Of a DNA stretch of 13,146 bases, positions 7,226 through 13,146 are shown piece by piece (the first letter of the stretch is position 1; the number at the start of each line of letters is the position of its first letter). Where the stretch lies: the NCBI GenBank assembly GCA_963602445.1, contig CAVCIY010000095.1, positions 1 through 13,146 on the forward strand. Direction: 5' to 3'. This DNA is from Alangreenwoodia sp963602445 (GTDB lineage: Bacteria; Bacillota; Clostridia; Peptostreptococcales; Anaerovoracaceae). The translations under genes were made by a program, and so were the position numbers. Under the pieces are notes generated by a model that was given only the letters and a program-made list of their open reading frames with translations, had not been told where the DNA came from and did no database searches.

Positions 7226-8146
7226 ATTCTTCACAGCCTTTGCTATATCAGCAGCGGTGAGTCCGTATTCTTCCTTGAGAACATCAGGCTTTCCGGACTG
7301 GCCGAATCTATCCGATACACCGACCATAGCCATCTTTACAGGCGCCTTCCTCGCAGTGACCTCTGCAACGGCAGCGCCGAGGCCTCCTATGACAGAGTGT
7401 TCTTCTGCAGTTATAATTGCTTTGGTTTCCGTAGCTGCCTTTACGATGATATCCTCATCTATAGGCTTTATGGTATGCATGTCGATGACACGCACGCTGA
7501 TGCCCTCGCCCGCAAGCTCTTCGGCAGCCGCAAGAGCTTCACTTACCATTATTCCGCACGCGATGACGGTTACATCGCTGCCTTCTCTTGCTGTGATACC
7601 TTTTCCGAGCTCAATATTCACGTCGTCCCCGTAAATAACAGGAACGCTCAGTCTTCCGAGCCTTACATAAGTCGGGCCCTCCGCTTCGGCAACCTGACCG
7701 ATAAGCTTCGCCGCAGATACGGCATCAGCCGGATGAACGACAGTCATTCCCGGAATAACTCTCATAAGAGCGATATCTTCTATGCATTGGTGGCTCGCTC
7801 CGTCCTCACCTACGGTGATTCCTGCGTGAGTAGCGCATATCTTTACATTTGCCCTAGGATATGCGATGGAATTTCTGATAACCTCATACGCACGACCGAC
7901 AGCAAACATAGCGAAAGAGCTTGCAAATACAGTCTTTCCCGAAAGTGCGAGACCGGCAGCCATACCCATCATGTTGCATTCAGCAATTCCGGCATTGAAA
8001 AATCTTTCAGGGAAGGCTTCCTTGAAGCCTGCCGTCATAGTCGACTTTGAAAGGTCAGCATCCATTACAATAATATTTTCATTCTTTTTTCCGAGCTCAA
8101 CGAGAGCGTCGCCATATGCCTGACGTGTTGAAATCTTGTCTGCCAT
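7214..8146 (-). CDS. Transketolase, C-terminal subunit
   Basis: Second half of a split transketolase, 310 residues, acting with the subunit encoded just upstream. The enzyme moves a two-carbon ketol unit between sugar phosphates in the non-oxidative pentose phosphate pathway, using thiamine diphosphate. This subunit holds the pyrimidine-binding domain, with the conserved Glu56 (NAGIAECNM) expected to activate the cofactor and the TFAS-like segment VFASSFAMFAVGRAYE, then the C-terminal domain from about residue 185 (VIDMHTIKPID). Start choice: an ATG at 8152 lies only 3 bases from GGAGG, whereas the ATG at 8146 has a 9-base spacer and overlaps the upstream stop as TAATG, so 8146 is preferred. 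That overlap points to translational coupling and equal amounts of both subunits. Split transketolases are usual in Clostridia. DXP synthase or dihydroxyacetone synthase is less likely. Confidence 0.95.
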   Translation of the reverse strand: MADKISTRQAYGDALVELGKKNENIIVMDADLSKSTMTAGFKEAFPERFFNAGIAECNMMGMAAGLALSGKTVFASSFAMFAVGRAYEVIRNSIAYPRANVKICATHAGITVGEDGASHQCIEDIALMRVIPGMTVVHPADAVSAAKLIGQVAEAEGPTYVRLGRLSVPVIYGDDVNIELGKGITAREGSDVTVIACGIMVSEALAAAEELAGEGISVRVIDMHTIKPIDEDIIVKAATETKAIITAEEHSVIGGLGAAVAEVTARKAPVKMAMVGVSDRFGQSGKPDVLKEEYGLTAADIAKAVKNVLK

Positions 8147-8970
8147 TACCATTCTCCTCCAAGTTCTTCTACTGCCTGCTTTGCCTGATCGTCGTTTGGT
8201 GCCTTGCCATGCCAGCCGGCTTGGTCTTCCATAAACGAAACGCCCTTGCCCTTTATCGTCTTTGCGATAATGGCAGACGGCTTGTCCGTGACTTTTCTCG
8301 CTTCCTTGAGAGCGTCAGCGATCTGCTCGAAATCGTGGCCGTCAATCGTCAAAACGTGCCAGCCGAAACTCGCAAACTTGTCGGCAACAGGAGAAATATT
8401 CATTACATCATCATTTTTTCCGTCAATCTGAAGGCCGTTGTTGTCGACAAAAGCAGTAAGACCGCCGAGTCCGTAATGAGCTGCCGCCATCGCGGCTTCC
8501 CATACCATGCCCTCCTGAAGCTCGCCGTCACCCAGAATAGCATAAACTCTCGCGCCGGTCGCATCTATCTTATCAGCAAGAGCCATTCCCACTGCCGCGG
8601 AAATGCCCTGCCCGAGTGAGCCTGTAGACATGTCAACTCCGGGAACCTTTTTCTTGTCAGGATGTCCCTGAAGAATGCTTCCGAGCTTTCTCAGCGTAAG
8701 GAGCTTTTCCTTAGGAAAATATCCTCTCTCCGCAAGAGCGGCATAAAGAGCCGGAGCCGCGTGACCCTTGGAGAGGACAAATCTGTCCCTTCCTGCCATA
8801 TCCGGATTTGACGGATCGATATTCATTTCGGCAAAGAACAGATATGTAATAATATCCGCTGCCGAGAGAGAACCGCCCGGATGACCCGAACCGGCTGCAT
8901 GAACCTGTCTGATAATATCGATTCTGATATCCTTCGCTTTTTCCTGCAACATTTCTAAATTGATTGCCAT
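8146..8970 (-). CDS. Transketolase, N-terminal (thiamine diphosphate-binding) subunit
   Basis: First half of the split transketolase, 274 residues. It binds the diphosphate of thiamine diphosphate through the GDG...NN motif: GDG at 147-149 (ILGDGELQEG) and NN at 177-178 (FVDNNGLQID). Conserved active-site histidines are visible at His30 (SGHPGGS), His70 (SKGHAAPALY) and His103 (LQGHPD). Length matches typical stand-alone N-terminal subunits. The ATG at 8970 has a strong AAGGAGGA site upstream. Its stop overlaps the start of the C-terminal subunit gene as TAATG, so the two form one translational unit. The next gene upstream (TagA-like) is 216 bp away across a repeat tract, so co-transcription with the cell-wall genes is possible but not shown. 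The pair could serve central metabolism or provide sugar-phosphate precursors. Confidence 0.95.
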   Translation of the reverse strand: MAINLEMLQEKAKDIRIDIIRQVHAAGSGHPGGSLSAADIITYLFFAEMNIDPSNPDMAGRDRFVLSKGHAAPALYAALAERGYFPKEKLLTLRKLGSILQGHPDKKKVPGVDMSTGSLGQGISAAVGMALADKIDATGARVYAILGDGELQEGMVWEAAMAAAHYGLGGLTAFVDNNGLQIDGKNDDVMNISPVADKFASFGWHVLTIDGHDFEQIADALKEARKVTDKPSAIIAKTIKGKGVSFMEDQAGWHGKAPNDDQAKQAVEELGGEW

Positions 8971-9070
8971 GATGTCTGATTCCTCCTTAAAATACTCTCA
9001 TGCCTATATATAAAGCCTTGCATCATCAAGGACTCTTTGCGTTCTCGCAGCACAACGATTTTCGCCGGTC

Positions 9071-9171
9071 TTTGCCGTCATTTCAAAGCTCGTCGATCTC
9101 TGCTGCGCTTTGCCGTCATCTCAAGGCTCGCCGGCCTCTGCTGCGCCTTGCCTGCATCTCAAAGTCCGCCG
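9071..9171. repeat. 38-bp tandem repeat, about 2.7 copies
   Basis: Copies start at 9071 and 9109 (five mismatches over 38 bp) and a diverged partial copy starts at 9147. They fill most of the gap between the TagA-like gene and the transketolase genes. A short hairpin (CCTTG, 6-base loop, CAAGG, about 9013-9028) lies next to them, but it is too weak to call a terminator. No gene is supported in 8971-9186. Confidence 0.8.
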
Positions 9172-9186
9172 TTTTTCAATGCGACA

Positions 9187-9930
9187 TTAATGCGATCTTT
9201 TGCCCGTAAATATCACGCGCAGCATAAATGCCGGAAGCGCAAGCATACGCTTGAACCTTGTCGGCTGCTGGATAAATCTGTAAAGCCACTCAAGCCCATG
9301 CTTTCTGTAAAATTCGGGCGCCCTCTTCAGCGTGCCTGCCCATACGTCAAGACTTCCGCCGACACCTATCGCACCGCGCACCTTTTCAAATTCAGCCCGA
9401 TGCTGCGCAATAAATTTCTCCTGCTTCGGCGCTCCGAGAGCAACGCACAAAAAATCCGCGCCGCTTTTGTTTATCTCATCGACAATATCCGCCTCGTCTT
9501 CCGCACCGAAATATCCGTGGTGAGTGCCCGCAACGATAAGCTTCGGATACTTTTCCTTTATCTTTTCCGCGGCAGCGTCAGCCACACCCGGCTTGCTTCC
9601 GAGGAAATATATACTCTCGCCGCTTGAAGCAAGCTTGGCTACTATACTTTCCAAAAAGTCAATGCCTGTAACACGTTCCCTAAGAGGACATCCCAAAATC
9701 TTTGAGGCATAGACAAGCCCTATCCCGTCCGGGATAATCAGATCCGCCTCACCTATAAGCTTCTTCAGCTCTTCATCCTTTGAGGCATTTTGCACAATCT
9801 CGGAATTCGGTGTGACGATCATAGTCACGCCCGGCTGCGCAAAGCTTTCTTCAAAAATCTCAAACGCCTCGTCTTTATTCACCATATCGACGGGGACACC
9901 CAGTATCTCTGTTCTTTTACTATTTCGCAT
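9187..9930 (-). CDS. WecG/TagA/CpsF family glycosyltransferase
   Basis: Glycosyltransferase of 247 residues. The best-studied members (TagA, WecG) transfer N-acetylmannosamine or its uronic acid onto undecaprenyl-diphosphate-linked GlcNAc, an early step in wall teichoic acid or secondary wall polymer synthesis at the inner face of the membrane. Motifs visible in order: IVTPNSEIV with Thr40, IPDGIGLVYASKILG with Asp68 (the likely catalytic acid region), ERVTGIDF, FLGSKPGVA, GTHHGYF, VALGAPKQEKFI, GVGGSLDVWAG, and the C-terminal RKHGLEWLYR...QPTRFKRM segment that associates the enzyme with the membrane. All parts are present, so it looks intact. The start is ATG 9930, with GGGAG six bases upstream. 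A GTG further out at 9975 lies in a repeat and would add a 15-residue low-complexity tail. Its position downstream of the CsaB fusion supports a secondary cell-wall polymer role; the exact sugar is inferred. Confidence 0.92.
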   Translation of the reverse strand: MRNSKRTEILGVPVDMVNKDEAFEIFEESFAQPGVTMIVTPNSEIVQNASKDEELKKLIGEADLIIPDGIGLVYASKILGCPLRERVTGIDFLESIVAKLASSGESIYFLGSKPGVADAAAEKIKEKYPKLIVAGTHHGYFGAEDEADIVDEINKSGADFLCVALGAPKQEKFIAQHRAEFEKVRGAIGVGGSLDVWAGTLKRAPEFYRKHGLEWLYRFIQQPTRFKRMLALPAFMLRVIFTGKRSH

Positions 9931-9959
9931 TCTATTCTCCCGGCTCGCCTTCTCTGCCC

Positions 9960-10035
9960 GGCTCGCCCTATTCACTCCGCTCTTGCTCTGCCAGGCTCGC
10001 CCTATTCACTCCACTCTTGCTCTGCCAGGCTCGCA
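9960..10035. repeat. 34-bp tandem repeat between TagA-like and CsaB genes
   Basis: GGCTCGCCCTATTCACTCC begins at 9960 and recurs at 9994; a third copy beginning at 10028 breaks off after about 8 bases. The period is 34 bp, with few mismatches between the first two copies. Since 34 is not a multiple of three, the tract does not preserve a reading frame. It lies upstream of the start codon of the glycosyltransferase gene, so it forms part of its leader. Confidence 0.85.
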
Positions 10036-10050
10036 CAAATTCTTCGCTCG

Positions 10051-10143
10051 GCCCGCTCGACTCTACAATCGGCTCGTTTCGGCCTGACCGTTCCGGCCTC
10101 TCAGTTCGCTCCGTTCTTGTCCGCTCAGCCCGCTCGACTCTAC
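10051..10143. repeat. 16-bp direct repeat including the CsaB-fusion stop codon
   Basis: GCCCGCTCGACTCTAC is exact at 10051-10066 and 10128-10143 (offset 77). The second copy contains the TAG stop (10140-10142) of the minus-strand GT4-CsaB gene; the other lies downstream of it in the intergenic gap. No hairpin terminator is visible between this gene and the next. Confidence 0.85.
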
Positions 10144-12380
10144 TTTTCCGTCTCTGAAACAATCAGCTTTTCGAGCAGCACGTCATTTTGCTTCGCCTTC
10201 TCATAATATACTTTCGCCTGCTCGGCAATGATCTCACGATAATGAGGAAGATTGTTGATCACTTCATCTATGACAATAAGCGCCCTTCCCGTGTCAAAGC
10301 TTTCGATTTTTCCCAGCGACGGCATGTGAAGAGCCTCAAGCTGATATTTTACCTTAGGATCATAAACAATACCGAGAGCAGGAACACCGACACCTGCCGC
10401 ATAAATAAGTGTGTGCAGCCGCATTGAAATGATCATCTCCGCGCAGCTGAGCATTTCCATTATCTGCTCTGTGGTATAAATCTTTTCAAGCGTGTACGAA
10501 GGATTTTTCATCCTGGCACGAACTTCCTTGCTTATGACAGTGTCATTTGGAATCTGCATGCCGATAAATACGATATTTACATCATGTCTCTCGTAAATCG
10601 AGTCGCACAGATCAGCCATTTTCTGCTGAAATCCCGACATATTCATCCAGTTTCTGAGCGATACCGCCACGAAAGGCTTGTCGTCGGGAACACCCTCATT
10701 TTTCAGGAACTCACGCGCTGATGATTGATTGTACAGATTAGGCCTAAACGTAAATACCGGATCTGCCGTAACTCTTATGTCATTGCGGTCTATGCCCATA
10801 CTTTTTAATTCATTTTCAGAATTCGTGTCTCTGAGTGTGATGAGAGTGGCATTTTGAACAGCCTTTCTCACCCTTTTGCGGTTTTGCGGTTTGATTACCG
10901 GACCGATTCCGTTTGCGTAGAGCACAACATTCTTTTTCATCTTTTCTGCGAGACGAATTATCATAATATAATAAAGAATTGACTTAGTCGACGTTCTGTC
11001 CTGCAGAAGGCTTCCGCCGCCTGAAATCAACATATCGCACTTTTTCAACGCTCTCAAAATCCCTATCGGATTGAATCTGTTTACGATATCGTAATCACAG
11101 CGCTTTGCCGCTTCCTTGGGATTTGCAACAAGAACCTGCACCTGAATATTCTCATCATAAGTAAGGAGATTTCTGTGAATCGAGTGCAGGATTGAGTCAT
11201 CTCCTGCATTGAAAAAGCCGTAATACCCGCTCATCAGGATGTGGTAAGGCTTCTTGACAGCTTTATTATAAACCTCTATGCAGTCATCTGCCATTCTTTT
11301 TACGGAATAATAATTTAGGATAACCTCTCGGCAGAATTTTCCGAGCTCCTCCATCTCAGGAGTATCGCGCTTTTCGAGTGCGGCAATAAGCTCGCCGGCA
11401 ATGTCATCGTTCGTGTGATGTCCCCGCGATCTGCAGCAGAAATTGTCCGCGCGCGCCTCGCGAAGCTTCGGCGCCGTAAAAAGCCCCATATATCCCTGGT
11501 TTCCCGCAAGAACAACAGGCTTCTCGCAGGACATGGCCTCAAGCGCCGTTCGCGACACACCCGCAAACACGTCACACATCGCCACGATCTTATTTATATC
11601 GGTTCGCGGGCCTGTCATCACGACAGCCTCCCTGCCAAGACCTGCGTTTACTGCGGCGGCCGCCTCTCGCAAACTGGCCTCCTTCGTGCCGCCGCCCGCA
11701 ATGACGAGCCGCGTCCTGGGAACAGCCTCACATATCGACGGCATCGCCTTTATCATGCGCTCAGCCATCATTACGGTCTCATCGTCAAGTCTGCTGACGT
11801 GACAGATCACCGGCTCGTCTTCCCCTATTCCAAACTCGGCTCTCACATCGCTGCAGTCAGTGCCCGCACTAAATTTTTCCGTATCTATGCCATTTATGGT
11901 CACCTTGATATTTTGACCCGGCACCCTGTAATTTTCTACAAGATATTCTTTTATGTCCTCCGACACAGCTATCGTCTTCTGTCCCCAATCCGTAAGATAC
12001 TTAAGTCCTCCGGTCGTGTCAAAGACACCGTGTGCGGAAGTTATGAAATTGAATTTCAGAGTCTTTCTGACAAGCCCAAGTATAAATGCCGGAATTCTCG
12101 CATGCGAGTGAACCACATCCGGATTCTCGCTTTTTATGAGCTTTTTCAGTCCTTTATACGATTTCATCATGGCAGGCAGTGAGCGGCTGTTTAGCGGCAG
12201 GCTGAAGTGCCTGATGCCTGCCGCCTCAATCTCACTGACGTAAACTCCGCCGTTTGAAACTATCTGTATGTCATATCCGCGGCGTTTAAGCTCCTTTGAC
12301 AGCTCCACGATATGCGTCTCGGCGCCGCCTATATCAAGCCCCATCGTGACCATCATTATTTTCATCTTATCATTTTCCAT
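10140..12380 (-). CDS. csaB: Fused GT4 glycosyltransferase - CsaB polysaccharide pyruvyl transferase
   Basis: A 746-residue two-domain enzyme. Residues about 6-376 are a GT-B fold, family 4 glycosyltransferase: GLDIGGAETHIVELSKEL for the acceptor side, HSHARIPAF, INGIDTEKF, then CHVSRLDDE, LVIAGGGTKE, VVMTGPRTDI and SRTALEAMSCEKPVV in the nucleotide-sugar half. The usual first Glu of the GT4 EX7E motif is not present there. From about residue 378 a complete CsaB domain follows: ILMSGYYGFFNAGDDSIL, ISGGGSLLQDRTS (453-465), YANGIGPV, and ISMRLHTLIYAAGVGVP followed by YDPKVKYQLEAL. CsaB adds a ketal pyruvate to a wall-polymer sugar, the modification that SLH domains bind. Stand-alone CsaB is about half this length, and each half here is full size. 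Start: ATG 12380, five bases after GGAGG; the GTG at 12386 sits inside that site. No signal peptide, so both domains act at the cytoplasmic side. Confidence 0.93.
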   Translation of the reverse strand: MENDKMKIMMVTMGLDIGGAETHIVELSKELKRRGYDIQIVSNGGVYVSEIEAAGIRHFSLPLNSRSLPAMMKSYKGLKKLIKSENPDVVHSHARIPAFILGLVRKTLKFNFITSAHGVFDTTGGLKYLTDWGQKTIAVSEDIKEYLVENYRVPGQNIKVTINGIDTEKFSAGTDCSDVRAEFGIGEDEPVICHVSRLDDETVMMAERMIKAMPSICEAVPRTRLVIAGGGTKEASLREAAAAVNAGLGREAVVMTGPRTDINKIVAMCDVFAGVSRTALEAMSCEKPVVLAGNQGYMGLFTAPKLREARADNFCCRSRGHHTNDDIAGELIAALEKRDTPEMEELGKFCREVILNYYSVKRMADDCIEVYNKAVKKPYHILMSGYYGFFNAGDDSILHSIHRNLLTYDENIQVQVLVANPKEAAKRCDYDIVNRFNPIGILRALKKCDMLISGGGSLLQDRTSTKSILYYIMIIRLAEKMKKNVVLYANGIGPVIKPQNRKRVRKAVQNATLITLRDTNSENELKSMGIDRNDIRVTADPVFTFRPNLYNQSSAREFLKNEGVPDDKPFVAVSLRNWMNMSGFQQKMADLCDSIYERHDVNIVFIGMQIPNDTVISKEVRARMKNPSYTLEKIYTTEQIMEMLSCAEMIISMRLHTLIYAAGVGVPALGIVYDPKVKYQLEALHMPSLGKIESFDTGRALIVIDEVINNLPHYREIIAEQAKVYYEKAKQNDVLLEKLIVSETEK

Positions 12381-12386
12381 CAGCAC

Positions 12387-12552
12387 CTCCGTGCCTGAAT
12401 CTTCACTTCACCTTCCCTGAGTCAGCAGCTTCACATCATCGCCATTTCGATGCGCCGCCGCACGCCGATTGAGCCGGCAGTTTCGCGTCAACGTCCCCCG
12501 AGCCCGCATACTGTGCGAAGGTCCGCAACCGCAGACTTGCGCCCGGAAGCGA
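12387..12552. other. Gap between DUF4330 and GT4-CsaB genes
   Basis: About 165 bp, GC-rich, with no open frame worth calling and no clear repeat or hairpin terminator. It contains the ribosome binding site of the CsaB fusion (GGAGG just upstream of the ATG at 12380). The lack of a terminator is compatible with read-through from the DUF4330 gene. Confidence 0.5.
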
Positions 12553-13059
12553 TTACTTGCCAGTCTGAATATCTGTTATAATTCCCTGACTTGCCGCATA
12601 TTTTGTATAAAAAGTCTTTGTGCCGTTTACACCTATCTCACATGTCTTTGCGACATTGATTCGCCCGTTTGACTCCTGAGCCTCAGCCTCTACCGTAAGC
12701 GTCACGTCATATTTTTCGGGAATCTTGCTCTCCACATATATGCCCTCTGAATTTGTATTTGATGTCGTCGAATCGGTAACTTCAACCTTCTTAATCGTTC
12801 CGATCTCAACATCCTTTTCATCGTCAAAAATCTTGTCGCCTTCACGGAAGCTGTCTACGGTTCCCGAGCGCACTGATTTAACCTTTATCTGATATGTAAT
12901 TTTGTCCGTGTCAGTCAAAATGCTCTGAGTGTGGCTGCTTTCCGCATGCTTTACAAATACTCCGCAAACTACCACAATCGCCAGTAAAAGAACTATAATA
13001 TCGATAATGCTGACTTTTCCAAAGATTCTTCCCTTTTCATCTATTATTTTTTTACTCAT
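12553..13059 (-). CDS. DUF4330 family membrane-anchored protein
   Basis: A 168-residue protein with a short cytoplasmic N-terminus (DEKGRIFGKVSIID), one membrane-spanning segment at about residues 18-36 (IDIIVLLLAIVVVCGVFV), and an extracytoplasmic domain of about 130 residues, rich in beta-type sequence and Thr/Lys/Glu (KITYQIKVKSVRSGTVDSF, then IGTIKKVEV and KYDVTLTVEAEA). The DEKGR-FGKVSIID-hydrophobic start is the hallmark I associate with DUF4330, a family of unknown function. From memory, this family often lies near csaB, which fits the gene 172 bp downstream here. It may be a scaffold or accessory of wall-polymer assembly; that is inference. The ATG at 13059 has GAGGT about 6 bases upstream. 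No enzymatic motif is seen. Identification rests on recalled family pattern. Confidence 0.85.
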   Translation of the reverse strand: MSKKIIDEKGRIFGKVSIIDIIVLLLAIVVVCGVFVKHAESSHTQSILTDTDKITYQIKVKSVRSGTVDSFREGDKIFDDEKDVEIGTIKKVEVTDSTTSNTNSEGIYVESKIPEKYDVTLTVEAEAQESNGRINVAKTCEIGVNGTKTFYTKYAASQGIITDIQTGK

Positions 13060-13146
13060 TCTGTGACCTCATTTTCTGCAGGAATTGATTTTATTTTTAA
13101 TCGTATGCCCTGTGCGCCCGCGCCGCGTCGAACTTACACGCTGCGT
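13060..13146 (-). other. Upstream edge, possible tail of a further gene
   Basis: On the minus strand two frames stay open from the window edge into this segment: one ends at TGA 13071-13069 and one at TAA 13099-13097. Either could be the 3' end of a gene upstream of DUF4330, or the segment could be intergenic. No protein family is recognisable in so short a piece. Confidence 0.25.

Noticed and set aside
11415..12182. Plus-strand 255-residue frame opposite the GT4 domain
   Set aside because: The minus-strand frame carries unmistakable GT4 and CsaB motifs over the same bases; the plus frame is Arg/Ser/His-rich with no motif.

Overview
The window looks like a chromosomal segment of a Gram-positive, anaerobic member of the Clostridia (Firmicutes). 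The evidence is an LPGTG sortase-anchored adhesin with Cna_B/SpaA-type modules, a transketolase split into two subunits, an aldo/keto reductase with a ferredoxin-like tail, a CsaB/TagA/DUF4330 cell-wall cluster, and strong AGGAGG-type ribosome binding sites. Family or genus cannot be fixed from sequence alone. No tRNA, rRNA, CRISPR array, transposase, phage gene or recognisable riboswitch was seen.

Layout. 1-204: intergenic, short direct repeats. 205-420 (-): small XRE-like helix-turn-helix protein. 421-1279: long non-coding stretch with three separate local repeat families. 1280-2413 (+): aldo/keto reductase with two C-terminal 4Fe-4S motifs, the only confident plus-strand gene. 2414-2791: CGTAAGC-type repeat tract, then a strong terminator whose distal arm is duplicated. 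2792-7027 (-): 1411-residue LPGTG surface protein with a GTG start. 7214-8146 and 8146-8970 (-): transketolase C- and N-terminal subunits, translationally coupled. 9187-9930 (-): WecG/TagA/CpsF glycosyltransferase. 10140-12380 (-): a two-domain enzyme, GT4 glycosyltransferase fused to CsaB polysaccharide pyruvyl transferase. 12553-13059 (-): membrane-anchored DUF4330 protein.

How the genes fit together. DUF4330, GT4-CsaB and TagA lie in that order on one strand and look like a module for a pyruvylated secondary cell-wall glycopolymer. TagA would add a sugar to a lipid-linked precursor, GT4 another sugar, and CsaB a ketal pyruvate. The transketolase pair downstream supplies pentose-phosphate intermediates and need not belong to the module. 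The adhesin is another cell-surface product, but through sortase anchoring.

The most unusual feature is the non-coding DNA. Most gaps carry their own private, degenerate, short-period tandem or direct repeats (periods of about 12 to 51 bp), and several stop codons sit inside a short direct duplication with a copy just downstream. The other main point of interest is the GT4-CsaB fusion.
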